Of a DNA stretch of 39,770 bases, positions 33,140-39,770 are shown piece by piece; the first letter of the stretch is position 1, and each line of letters starts with the position of its first letter. The translations under genes and the position numbers were made by a program. Under the pieces are notes generated by a model. That model was not told where the DNA came from. It saw nothing but the letters and a program-made list of their open reading frames with translations, and did no database searches. Origin of the DNA: Deltaproteobacteria bacterium. Its GTDB lineage: Bacteria; Desulfobacterota; Binatia; UBA12015. Location: assembly GCA_016874795.1 (NCBI GenBank), contig VGTG01000042.1, positions 1-39,770 on the forward strand, written 5' to 3'.

Positions 33140-34333
33140 ATGAAGAAGACGTTCGACGACATCATGAGAGAGGCGCGCGAGGTCGTGCCCGAGGTCTCGG
33201 TGGACCAGGTCCGCGACCGGCTCGCCGGAAACGGCAAGCACGTCGTGCTTCTCGACGTGCGTGAGCGCGAGGAGTACCGCGAAGGCCACCTGGCCGGCGC
33301 CCTCTCCGTGCCGCGCGGGTTCCTCGAGATGAAGGTCGAGGAAGCGGTTCCCGAGCGCGACGCCGAGATCATCGCCTACTGCGCCGGCGGCACTCGGTCC
33401 CTGATCGCGGGCTGCGCGCTGAAGGAGATGGGCTACACGAACGTGAGCTCGATGACGGGCGGCTTCGGCGCGTGGAAGGGCGGCGGCAACAAGTGGGTCG
33501 CCGATCGCCAGTTTACGCCGGACCAGCTCCAGCGCTACAGCCGCCACTTCATCCTGCCCGAGGTGGGAGAGGAGGGGCAGGCGAAGCTCCTCGACGCGAA
33601 GGTCCTCCTGATCGGCGCGGGCGGGCTCGGCTCGCCGACGGCCTACTACCTCGCGGCGGCCGGCGTCGGGACGCTCGGCATCGTCGACGACGACGTCGTC
33701 GACCGCTCGAACCTGCAGCGCCAGATCCTCCACACGGACGATCGCGTCGGCATGCCGAAGATCGAGTCCGCGACGTTGACGCTGAAGGGCCTCAATCCCG
33801 ACTTGAACGTGATCGGCTACCGCGAGCGCGTCACCTCCGAGAACGTGCGCCGCCTCTTCGCCGACTACGACATCATCGTCGACGGCTGCGACAACTTTCC
33901 GACGCGCTACCTCGTGAACGACGCTTGCGTGTTCATGAACAAGCCGAACGTGCACGGCAGCATCTTCCAGTTCGAGGGACAGGCGACCGTGTTCCATCCG
34001 GGGAAGGGCCCCTGCTACCGATGCCTCTTCCCGGAGCCTCCTCCTCCGGGAGCCGCGCCGTCCTGTCAGGAGGCCGGCGTTCTCGGCGTGCTGCCCGGCC
34101 TCGTCGGCTGCGTGCAGGCCGTCGAGACGATCAAGCTGATCCTCGGCGTCGGCAATCCCCTGATCGGACGGCTCCTCCACTTCGACACGCTCGCGATGGA
34201 GGTCAAGCAGCTGAAGCTGCGCAAGGATCCCGACTGCCCGGTGTGTGGCGAACGGCCGACGGTCACGGAGCTGATCGACTACGAGGAGTTCTGCGGTCTG
34301 CGCGGCGGGCACGGAGCCGAGGCGAGCGCCTAG
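33140..34333 (+). CDS. Rhodanese - E1-like (MoeB/ThiF) fusion
   Basis: 397 residues. An N-terminal rhodanese domain at about 20-115 (VVLLDVREREEYREGHLAGA, active C81 in AYCAGGTRS) is joined to a MoeB/ThiF/UBA-type adenylyltransferase with ATP site LLIGAGGLGSP near residue 157 and SRHFILPEVG before it. An active Cys sits in PSCQEAGVLGV. Zinc pairs CYRC and CPVC are present. It activates the C-terminus of a sulfur carrier protein (MoaD/ThiS type). In the common form the rhodanese is C-terminal; here it is N-terminal. Partner sulfur carriers are not in the window. Confidence 0.9.
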   Translation: MKKTFDDIMREAREVVPEVSVDQVRDRLAGNGKHVVLLDVREREEYREGHLAGALSVPRGFLEMKVEEAVPERDAEIIAYCAGGTRSLIAGCALKEMGYTNVSSMTGGFGAWKGGGNKWVADRQFTPDQLQRYSRHFILPEVGEEGQAKLLDAKVLLIGAGGLGSPTAYYLAAAGVGTLGIVDDDVVDRSNLQRQILHTDDRVGMPKIESATLTLKGLNPDLNVIGYRERVTSENVRRLFADYDIIVDGCDNFPTRYLVNDACVFMNKPNVHGSIFQFEGQATVFHPGKGPCYRCLFPEPPPPGAAPSCQEAGVLGVLPGLVGCVQAVETIKLILGVGNPLIGRLLHFDTLAMEVKQLKLRKDPDCPVCGERPTVTELIDYEEFCGLRGGHGAEASA

Positions 34334-34373
34334 CTCTGCGCCCGCGCTCCGTCCGGGCCAAGAGCGAATCTCG

Positions 34374-35009
34374 ATGCAGCCGTTCGCGGGCCGCGGCCGA
34401 CTCTTCCTGCTGCGGCACGGCGAGACGGAATGGAACCGCGCGCGCCGCGTGATGGGGCGTACCGCGGTTCCGCTCTCGGACGCGGGCCGCGAGCAGGTGC
34501 GTCTCCTCACGCCGCATCTCGAGGGGCTCGGAATCGGCGCGATCTGGACGAGCCCGCTCGCCCGCGCGCGTGAGACCGCGGAGATCCTCGCAGCCGCGCT
34601 CGGGGGCCTTCCGGTCCACGACGAGGAGGGCCTGACCGAGGTCCACTACGCGGCGTGGGAAGGACGCCACTTCCACGAGCTCGTCCGCGAGCCCGAGTTC
34701 GAGCTCCTTCGCAACGATCCCGTGCGGACGGCGATCCCGGGCGGGGGAGAGAGCCTCGAGCACGTCCGGGACCGCGTCTTCCCGGCGCTCGAGCGGGTCC
34801 TCGCCGCCTCGGGGGGGAAGCCGGCCCTCGTGGTCTCGCACGGCGACCCGCTGCGGGTCGTCCTCGCCGCATGCCTGGCGCTCGACCTGCTCCACCTGCG
34901 GCGTCTTCGCCTCGACAACGGCGCGCTCTCCGCGCTCGAGCTCACCGGCGACTGGGTCGAGGTCAAGTTCGTGAACATGCGCCCCGATCTCGCCGCGATG
35001 ATCGGCTGA
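34374..35009 (+). CDS. Histidine phosphatase (phosphoglycerate mutase-like)
   Basis: 211 residues. The phosphohistidine motif LRHGETEWNRARR has H15. The second catalytic His is in ALVVSHGDPLRVVLA, and TSPLARARETAEI carries the usual Arg. The length fits the cofactor-dependent branch, which also covers fructose-2,6-bisphosphatase, alpha-ribazole phosphatase and broad-specificity phosphatases; specificity cannot be told. It lies upstream of the structured intergenic region. Confidence 0.87.
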   Translation: MQPFAGRGRLFLLRHGETEWNRARRVMGRTAVPLSDAGREQVRLLTPHLEGLGIGAIWTSPLARARETAEILAAALGGLPVHDEEGLTEVHYAAWEGRHFHELVREPEFELLRNDPVRTAIPGGGESLEHVRDRVFPALERVLAASGGKPALVVSHGDPLRVVLAACLALDLLHLRRLRLDNGALSALELTGDWVEVKFVNMRPDLAAMIG

Positions 35010-35017
35010 GCAGCGGG

Positions 35018-35156
35018 AAAAAAGAACCCCGAGGGCGCCTTCGCGAACGTATGCGAGATCGTTCGGCCTCGCCCGGTGCAGCGAGGAGCCCTCGGGGTCG
35101 GTGGTGCCTGGTTTCTCCAGGCCACCACGAAAAAACGCGGTTGGCCTAGGAGGCCA
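35018..35156 (-). ncRNA. Candidate structured RNA, minus strand
   Basis: Several stems can be read. P1 ACCCCGAGGGC/GCCCTCGGGGT is an 11-bp stem (35026-35036 with 35088-35098). P2 CGAACG/CGTTCG is at 35044-35065 and P3 CCTCGC/GCGAGG at 35067-35086. P4 is an 11-bp stem with one bulge (35101-35111 with 35117-35128), and P5 TGGCCT/AGGCCA is at 35142-35156. On the minus strand the outer P1 arm is followed by TTCTTTTTT, like an intrinsic terminator. It does not match tmRNA, RNase P or SRP landmarks that I know. The same stems could fold on the plus strand as a leader of the enoyl-CoA hydratase. Confidence 0.35.
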
Positions 35157-35527
35157 CCACCTCACAGATCACCGATTGAAGACTACCCACTGTACGATCA
35201 CCCCCTTTCTCGGCGCCGACGGACCGCTTTTCGCTGCGGCCGCCATCCTCGCGGGTCCCAGTCCCGCCCCCGGCTCTCGACCGCCGACTGTCTCGAACCG
35301 GCACGGCCCACCAACCCCGAGGGACCTGTTCCCCCGGAGCCGGTTCACGGGTCCTGTTTCACCCGGACCGTTGCGTGAATCATAGGCCGATCCCCGATGG
35401 GAGTCCAGAAAGGGAGCGCTCGGAACGCTCCCCGCGTCGCCACGAAGGAAGAGACGCGAACGGGCTTGCGGCCTCCGCCAGACCTCGAATACCGTCCCTC
35501 CGGCCGAGGCCCGGCCGGGAGGTTCTC
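35157..35527. other. Intergenic region upstream of enoyl-CoA hydratase
   Basis: About 370 bp without a gene. I see a weak resemblance to a promoter near 35175-35195 but spacing is poor. No coding sequence or repeat is clear. The GGTCC/GGACC pairing at about 35351-35370 is weak. Confidence 0.4.
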
Positions 35528-36310
35528 ATGAGCGAGGAGTTCGTCCGGTACGAGAAGCGCGACCGCGTCGCGTGGGTCACCATCCAGCGCCCCGAGGTGA
35601 TGAACGCGCTCCACCCGCCGTGTCACGACCGGATGGAGGCGATCTGGGACGACTTCGCAGCCGACCCCGAGCTCTGGGTCGCGGTCCTGACCGGAGCCGG
35701 GGAGAAGGCCTTCTCCGCCGGGAACGACCTCAAGTGGACGGCGCAGAACGGCGGTAAGATGCCTCCGCTGCCCCCGGGCGGATTCGGCGGCCTCTGCAAC
35801 CGCTTCGACCTGACGAAGCCGGTGATCGCGGCCGTCAACGGATTCGCCCTCGGCGGCGGCTACGAGCTCGCGATGTCGTGCGACCTGATCGTCGCGGCGG
35901 AGCACGCGCGCCTCGGCCTGCCCGAGCCGAAGGTCGGGCTGATGGCGGCGGCGGGCGGCGCGCAGCGCCTGCCGCGGCAGATCCCGCTCAAGATCGCGAT
36001 GGGAATGATGCTGACGGGCGAGCCGATCTCGGCGGCGCGCGGAGCGGAGCTCGGGATCGTGAACGAGGTCGTGAGCGCGGCCGAGCTTCCCGCCGCGGCG
36101 GAGCGCTGGGCCGCTCGGATCTGCGAGTGCTCGCCGCTCAGCGTGCGCGCGACGAAGCAGGCAGCCTTGAACAGCCTCGATCGTCCGCTGCGCGAAGCGG
36201 TCGCGGTCCAGCAGTACCCCGCGGTCCTCGACCTGTTTCGCTCGGAAGACTGCCTCGAGGGTCCGCGTGCGTTCGCGGAGAAGCGGAAGCCGGTCTGGAA
36301 GGGGCGCTGA
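35528..36310 (+). CDS. Enoyl-CoA hydratase/isomerase family protein
   Basis: 260 residues of the crotonase fold. The oxyanion-hole segment GEKAFSAGNDLKWTA and VIAAVNGFALGGGYELAMSCDLIVA are conserved, followed by EPKVGLMAAAGGAQRLPRQIPL, with A where many hydratases have E in the second catalytic position. Activity may thus be isomerase or hydrolase type rather than a simple hydratase. The start ATG at 35528 follows GGGAGG. It is convergent with efp, and acyl-CoA genes elsewhere in the window could supply substrates. Confidence 0.88.
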   Translation: MSEEFVRYEKRDRVAWVTIQRPEVMNALHPPCHDRMEAIWDDFAADPELWVAVLTGAGEKAFSAGNDLKWTAQNGGKMPPLPPGGFGGLCNRFDLTKPVIAAVNGFALGGGYELAMSCDLIVAAEHARLGLPEPKVGLMAAAGGAQRLPRQIPLKIAMGMMLTGEPISAARGAELGIVNEVVSAAELPAAAERWAARICECSPLSVRATKQAALNSLDRPLREAVAVQQYPAVLDLFRSEDCLEGPRAFAEKRKPVWKGR

Positions 36311-36334
36311 GCGTCCTGCGGGTCGACCCGCTCA
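36308..36334. terminator. Palindromic hairpin between convergent echA-like and efp
   Basis: The perfect 14-bp palindrome GCGGGTCGACCCGC at 36318-36331 lies within an outer TGAGCG/CGCTCA pair and overlaps both gene ends. The position between convergent stops suits a bidirectional terminator; no T-run is present. Confidence 0.4.
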
Positions 36335-36901
36335 GTCCCCCTTCGCGCGCGAGACGTACGCGGCGGTCTCCGTGTCGATCCGGATCACGTCGCCGACGTC
36401 GATGAAGTTCGGCACCTGAACGACGAGACCGGTCTCGAGCGTCGCCGGCTTGAGCGCGTTCGTCACCGTCGCGCCCCGCAAGCCCGGCGCGGTCTCCGTG
36501 ACCGTCAAGTCGACGCTCTTCGGAAGCGACACACCGATCGGCTTCGAGTCGTGGAACTCGACGTTCACCTTCGAGTTCGGCAGGAGGAACTTCTGCGCTT
36601 CGCCGAGGTCGTCGGAGGAGAGACCGATCTGCTCGAACGTCTCGGTGTTCATGAAGTGGAACTGGTCGCCGTCCGTGTAGAGGAACTCCATCTCGTGCTG
36701 CTCGAGCGTGACGCGCTCTACCTTGTCTTCCGACCGGAAGCGGTGCTCCGTCGAGTTCCCGCTGCGCATGCTGCGCATCTTCGTCTGCACCATGCCGCGC
36801 CAGTTTCCGGGCGTCACGTGAGTCACGTTCATCACGCGGTGCAGCTCGTCCTTGTGCATGAGGACCATGCCTGCACGGAGCTGAGTGGCGGAGATGATCA
36901 T
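36332..36901 (-). CDS. efp: Elongation factor P
   Basis: 189 residues, three domains of EF-P, which relieves ribosome stalling at proline runs. The tip loop normally reads PGKGQA with a modified Lys (K34 in E. coli); here it reads PGNWRGM with N33 at that place and R35 two residues on. The length and rest of the sequence (YTDGDQFHFMNTETFEQI, PGLRGATVTN, VQVPNFIDVGDVIRIDTETA) are normal. No modifying enzyme (EpmA, EpmB, EarP) is seen nearby. It is the last gene of a minus-strand run after a cupin and a membrane protein. Confidence 0.95.
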   Translation of the reverse strand: MIISATQLRAGMVLMHKDELHRVMNVTHVTPGNWRGMVQTKMRSMRSGNSTEHRFRSEDKVERVTLEQHEMEFLYTDGDQFHFMNTETFEQIGLSSDDLGEAQKFLLPNSKVNVEFHDSKPIGVSLPKSVDLTVTETAPGLRGATVTNALKPATLETGLVVQVPNFIDVGDVIRIDTETAAYVSRAKGD

Positions 36902-36943
36902 TGAAACCTCCTCGATGGAAAAACTTCGACGACGACGCCCGAC

Positions 36944-37264
36944 TCAGGGCTTCGGCGACATGAACACCAGCAACCGGACGCGCGCCGGGCCCGGATTCTT
37001 GACGGCGTGCGCGACGCCGGGAGCGGCATGCGCGAGGCCGCCGACCTCGAGCCGGCGCGTCTCGTCGCCGATCTGCACGTCCGCGGTGCCCTCGAGCACG
37101 TAGTAGACCTTGTCGGAGCCTGCGTGGGCGTGCGCTTTCTGCTCCTGGCCGGGCTCGAGGCCGTAGACGTCGCAGAACATGTGCGTCGAGTCGAACACGT
37201 TCTGCTTGGTCATCTTCTCGGTGGAGAAGGCGACCTTCTCGGAGACCGTCGCGAAGGCTCCCAT
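36944..37264 (-). CDS. Cupin-domain protein
   Basis: 106 residues, one cupin_2 barrel. Metal-binding His residues lie in AHAHAGSDKVYYVLEG, and the second motif is GLAHAAPGVAHAVKNPG. It is a small single-domain cupin of unknown substrate. The start at 37264 is 5 bp after the stop of the membrane-protein gene (37270-37743), so they are probably co-transcribed. It sits 42 bp upstream of efp. Confidence 0.8.
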   Translation of the reverse strand: MGAFATVSEKVAFSTEKMTKQNVFDSTHMFCDVYGLEPGQEQKAHAHAGSDKVYYVLEGTADVQIGDETRRLEVGGLAHAAPGVAHAVKNPGPARVRLLVFMSPKP

Positions 37265-37269
37265 CGATC

Positions 37270-37743
37270 CTACTTTACGATCGAGAACACGACCGTCGCC
37301 AGGGTGACCGCGATCGTGATCCAGGCGGCGCCCCGCAGCCGCGAGACCATCCCCCCGAGCTTGCCCTCGTCGACCTCGTCGCCCCAGTCCTCTTCCCGCA
37401 CGATCCGGTGGCCGAGGCCCATCGCGACGTAGGTGCCGCTCATCACGACCAGGAACGCGAGGCCGAGCTTCCACACGAGCTGCCGGCCGAACGTCTCGAA
37501 ATACGCTTCCCCGAGCGTCTCCTTGTAGCCCGTGATGGTCCACGCGCCGGTCATGACCATCACGCCGAGCAGCCCGATCGCGATCGGATCGTAGGCGCGG
37601 AGCACCCGTGCAAGGCGCCGGCGTCGCGTGCGCGGCGTCTCCGCGCGTGCCGCGCTCGGCAGCGCGAACGCGGCGAGGCCGGCGGTCGTTCCGAGGTAGA
37701 GGCCGGTCGCGGCCAGGTGGATCCAGAGAAGCACCCCGAGCAC
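37270..37743 (-). CDS. CopD-like four-helix membrane protein
   Basis: 157 residues with four hydrophobic segments (MLGVLLWIHLAATGLYLG, AIGLLGVMVMTGAWTI, WKLGLAFLVVMSGTYVAMG, ITIAVTLATVVFSIV). The first contains His and the overall shape is like the CopD/YoaA family of small membrane proteins. No catalytic motif is seen. Function is unknown; copper or haem involvement is possible through the conserved His but not shown. Confidence 0.7.
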   Translation of the reverse strand: MLGVLLWIHLAATGLYLGTTAGLAAFALPSAARAETPRTRRRRLARVLRAYDPIAIGLLGVMVMTGAWTITGYKETLGEAYFETFGRQLVWKLGLAFLVVMSGTYVAMGLGHRIVREEDWGDEVDEGKLGGMVSRLRGAAWITIAVTLATVVFSIVK

Positions 37744-37824
37744 CTAACCAATCGGGAACGGAGGCGAAAGGCGGAGCGTCTGCGGCAGCTTGCGCGCTTT
37801 CGGGAGAGTTGCTTTCACGCGGAC

Positions 37825-38130
37825 GTGAGGCTCGACGAGACCGACTCCCCGGACGAAGGAGCGGTCGAGCCGCTCGGGACGCCGCACTATCTCGGCTCCA
37901 TCTCCCGCTTCTCGCCGGGGCGCGGCGTCGGCGCGGTGCGGAGCGATTCGGGGCGCGAGATCCTCTTCGACCTGCGCTTCGTGCGCGTCGCGGGCATCGG
38001 CGCGGGCGAGCGGGCGGCACGGCTCCTCCACGAGGGCGTGCGGATCGGCTTCGACGTGGGCTGGACGTCGCGCGGGCTCCGGGTCACGTGGATCCGCCCG
38101 CTCGAGGAAGCAGACGCTTCAGAACGGTAA
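37825..38130 (+). CDS. Small protein with a degenerate cold-shock domain
   Basis: 101 residues. The stretch LGSISRFSPGRGVGAVRSD, then ILFDLRFVRVAG and LLHEGVRIGFDVGWTSRG, follows the cold-shock domain pattern (G-x-V-x-x-F ... G-x-G-x-I, ... F ... L-x-E-G-x-x-V-x-F-x-V). The aromatic RNP residues are mostly replaced by other hydrophobics, so nucleic-acid binding is unproven. The GTG at 37825 is the only reasonable start. It overlaps the convergent membrane-protein gene by 12 bp. Confidence 0.55.
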   Translation: MRLDETDSPDEGAVEPLGTPHYLGSISRFSPGRGVGAVRSDSGREILFDLRFVRVAGIGAGERAARLLHEGVRIGFDVGWTSRGLRVTWIRPLEEADASER

Positions 38131-38925
38131 TCCCGTCCGGAAGGTGAAGTAGCGGCCGAGGAAGCTCCCGACGAGGACGGCGAGCGTCGCGATGTAGAAG
38201 AGGCCCGTGGCCGCCATCGTCTGCGGGATCGCGAGGACGCGCTGGATCATCGCCGCCATGGCGAGCGTCGCGAAGGGGCCGAGAACGAGACGCATCGCCG
38301 CGAGGTGCCAGTAGGCCGCGAAGCGCTCCGCGCCGCCCTGAGCGGCGCCGAGAAGGACCGCGATCGCGACGACGGCGAGAAGGCCGAGCTCGATCACCAC
38401 CGTCGCGACGAAGTAGCGAAAGCAGCGCCGGAACGGCTCGATCTCCATCCCCGGATCGATCAGGTACCAGTGACCGATCAGCATCCCCGACGTGACCGAC
38501 CCGAGAGCTCCCGCGCCGGCGAGAGCGTTCGCGACCGCGAGCACGGCGAGGAGCCCGCCGTCGCCGCCCGCCACCGCGACGGCGCTCGTTCCGAGCGCCA
38601 GGATCCCGATCCCGAGCGACGCGACGAAGAGGCGCGCACGGGCCACCATCGCGTCCCCCCAGAGCGTCGAGAGGTAGAGCGCGAAGAGCACCAGGAAGAC
38701 CGCCCAGAGGATCGCCTCGCCCGTGCCGACCGCCTCCGCGCCGCGTGTCGAGCGCAGGTAGATCGAGCCGCCGCCGCCCGCGAGAGCCATCGTGAAGAAG
38801 ACACCGGCGCTCGACTTGTAGAAGCCGCGCGCGATGTCGTTGAACGGCGGCACCGCCAGGGAAAGAAGGCCGCCGACGCCGAGCTGCACGAAGACGAGCA
38901 GGAAGCAGCGTGCGAAGTGCGTCAT
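38119..38925 (-). CDS. Multi-pass membrane protein of unknown function
   Basis: 268 residues with about seven to eight hydrophobic segments, starting MTHFARCFLLVFVQLGVGGLL. A charged loop near GMEIEPFRRCFRYF separates the halves. I recognise no family motif. It is divergent from the DsbA-type lipoprotein gene (80 bp apart), and a link to envelope redox is possible but not shown. Confidence 0.75.
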   Translation of the reverse strand: MTHFARCFLLVFVQLGVGGLLSLAVPPFNDIARGFYKSSAGVFFTMALAGGGGSIYLRSTRGAEAVGTGEAILWAVFLVLFALYLSTLWGDAMVARARLFVASLGIGILALGTSAVAVAGGDGGLLAVLAVANALAGAGALGSVTSGMLIGHWYLIDPGMEIEPFRRCFRYFVATVVIELGLLAVVAIAVLLGAAQGGAERFAAYWHLAAMRLVLGPFATLAMAAMIQRVLAIPQTMAATGLFYIATLAVLVGSFLGRYFTFRTGLPF

Positions 38926-39006
38926 TCGCCGTCGCTTCTGCTCGTGCTATCGTGGCTCTCTCGCCGCGAGGAGCCGAGCCCGGCTCCGGATTTCCACAGG
39001 AGTGAC

Positions 39007-39770
39007 ATGAACCGAATGACTTTCCAGACCATGGCGTACCACGCCCTCGCCGCGACCGCGTTCCTCACGATGGCGGCTTGCCAAAGCGAGGCCCCGAGCG
39101 AGAGCCAGGTGCTCCACGAGATCCGCGAGACCCAGCAAGCGCTCCTCAAGGAGATCAAGCAGGTGAAGATCGCGATCAACTCCATGTCGCGACGCGGTCT
39201 CACCATCAACATGGAGCCGCAGGGCGGGACGCGAACGGGAAAGGGTCGCTTCGATACGGCCGAGTCGCCGCGGCTCGGGCCCGAGGGGGCGCGCATCGAA
39301 GTCGTCGAGTTCGCCGACTTCGAGTGCCCATACTGCAAGCGGTCCGCGGGCTTCGGAAAGAAGCTCGTCGAGGACTTCCCGGGCGAGGTCGCAGTCGTGT
39401 TCAAGCACTTCCCGCTACGTCGGCACGAGAACGCGCGCTACGCGGCCCAAGCCTCGTGGGCCGCAGGACGACAGGGCAAGTTCTGGGAGTTCCACGACGC
39501 GATGTTCGCCGCGCCGACGCCCTCCAAGGAGCAGGCTCGCAGCGTCGCGGAGTCCATCGGACTCGACATGGCGCAGTTCGAAAAGGACGTCGCCTCGCCC
39601 TTTTCCAGGGCCGCGGTGCAGAAGGATCGGCGCGAGGGAAAAGAGAACGAGGTGCGGGGCACCCCGACGTTCTTCGTGAACGGCGAGCTGGTGCGCGGCG
39701 ACGCGAAGCTGGTTCGAGCGAAGGTGGCGCGTGCGGTCGGGGCCGGGACGGCGCAAAACGTGGGCGGCGC
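39007..39770 (+). CDS. DsbA-family thiol-disulfide lipoprotein (3' end beyond window)
   Basis: 254 codons seen before the edge. A signal peptide with lipobox LTMAAC places it at the membrane outside the cytoplasm. A predicted coiled coil (ESQVLHEIRETQQALLKEIK) precedes the thioredoxin-fold domain with active CPYC in ADFECPYCKRSAG, and a cis-Pro loop RGTPTFFVNG. It resembles DsbA/DsbG-type or ScsC-like oxidoreductases. The reading frame is still open at the window end, so the C-terminus is unknown. Confidence 0.88.
   Translation, partial: MNRMTFQTMAYHALAATAFLTMAACQSEAPSESQVLHEIRETQQALLKEIKQVKIAINSMSRRGLTINMEPQGGTRTGKGRFDTAESPRLGPEGARIEVVEFADFECPYCKRSAGFGKKLVEDFPGEVAVVFKHFPLRRHENARYAAQASWAAGRQGKFWEFHDAMFAAPTPSKEQARSVAESIGLDMAQFEKDVASPFSRAAVQKDRREGKENEVRGTPTFFVNGELVRGDAKLVRAKVARAVGAGTAQNVGG

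Noticed and set aside
35018-35400. tmRNA or RNase P RNA in the intergenic region
   Set aside because: The conserved sequence landmarks of these RNAs are absent from both strands.
37744-38031. Minus-strand reading frame opposite the cold-shock-like gene
   Set aside because: Its translation is Ala/Arg/Glu-rich without domain pattern, while the plus strand shows a cold-shock-domain pattern.

Overview
The window is about 39.8 kb of very GC-rich DNA, densely coded on both strands. It looks chromosomal and comes from a Gram-negative bacterium: there is a TonB-dependent outer-membrane receptor, several lipoproteins, a homodimeric (AceE-type) pyruvate dehydrogenase E1 and a full lipoate-assembly operon. 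Gene content (DUF3501 beside rubrerythrin, a BRCT/MerR/TPR protein, an EF-P with an unusual tip loop) would suit a deltaproteobacterial-grade or other deep-branching lineage such as Myxococcota or Binatota. That placement is inference from gene content only.

Layout. 1-3.2 kb: a truncated acyl-CoA synthetase divergent from an MFS transporter and an XRE-cupin regulator. 3.2-7.7 kb (minus): acetolactate synthase then pyruvate dehydrogenase E1. 7.8-10.7 kb: tadA, two tRNA-Ser, tRNA-Gly, an RRM/HicB-like fusion, a BRCT-MerR-TPR protein and tRNA-Cys. 10.9-12.1 kb: ribonuclease D. 12.2-15.4 kb: an acquired-looking stretch with a broken SDR gene, a large TonB receptor and the C-terminal stump of a tyrosine integrase. 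15.4-22.4 kb: tRNA-Leu, then a four-gene run (sulfatase-fold lipoprotein, glycoside-hydrolase/GT2 fusion, ABC exporter, glycosyltransferase) that looks like an envelope-glycan or glycolipid assembly and export unit. 22.4-22.6 kb: a MITE-like element with 25-bp perfect terminal inverted repeats and CTAG target duplication, inserted exactly at the shared stop codons of two convergent genes. 22.6-28.4 kb: acyl-CoA dehydrogenase, then aceF-lpdA-lipB-lipA with stop/start overlaps. 28.5-30.5 kb: a GST-like protein and glgC. 30.6-33.1 kb: a small [2Fe-2S] protein, rubrerythrin behind a 7-1-7 palindromic operator, DUF3501, a Fur-family regulator and a LON-domain protein, which together look like a peroxide/iron response group. 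33.1-37.7 kb: rhodanese-E1 fusion, histidine phosphatase, a structured RNA-like intergenic region, enoyl-CoA hydratase, and (minus) CopD-like membrane protein, cupin and EF-P. 37.8-39.8 kb: a degenerate cold-shock-domain protein, an unknown multi-pass membrane protein and a truncated DsbA-type lipoprotein.

Links between genes. AceE with the distant aceF-lpdA makes the pyruvate dehydrogenase complex, and lipB/lipA lipoylate the E2 encoded two genes upstream. Acyl-CoA synthetase, acyl-CoA dehydrogenase and enoyl-CoA hydratase give a scattered beta-oxidation capability. The rubrerythrin operator, the Fur-family gene downstream and the Bfd-like ferredoxin upstream suggest one regulated oxidative-stress locus.

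Non-coding structure worth attention: the MITE-like element; a three-copy family of roughly 100-bp two-hairpin elements sitting just 3' of plus-strand genes (about 3.1, 10.7 and 29.1 kb); and a multi-stem, T-run-terminated structure near 35.0-35.2 kb. No CRISPR array and no complete transposase were seen.
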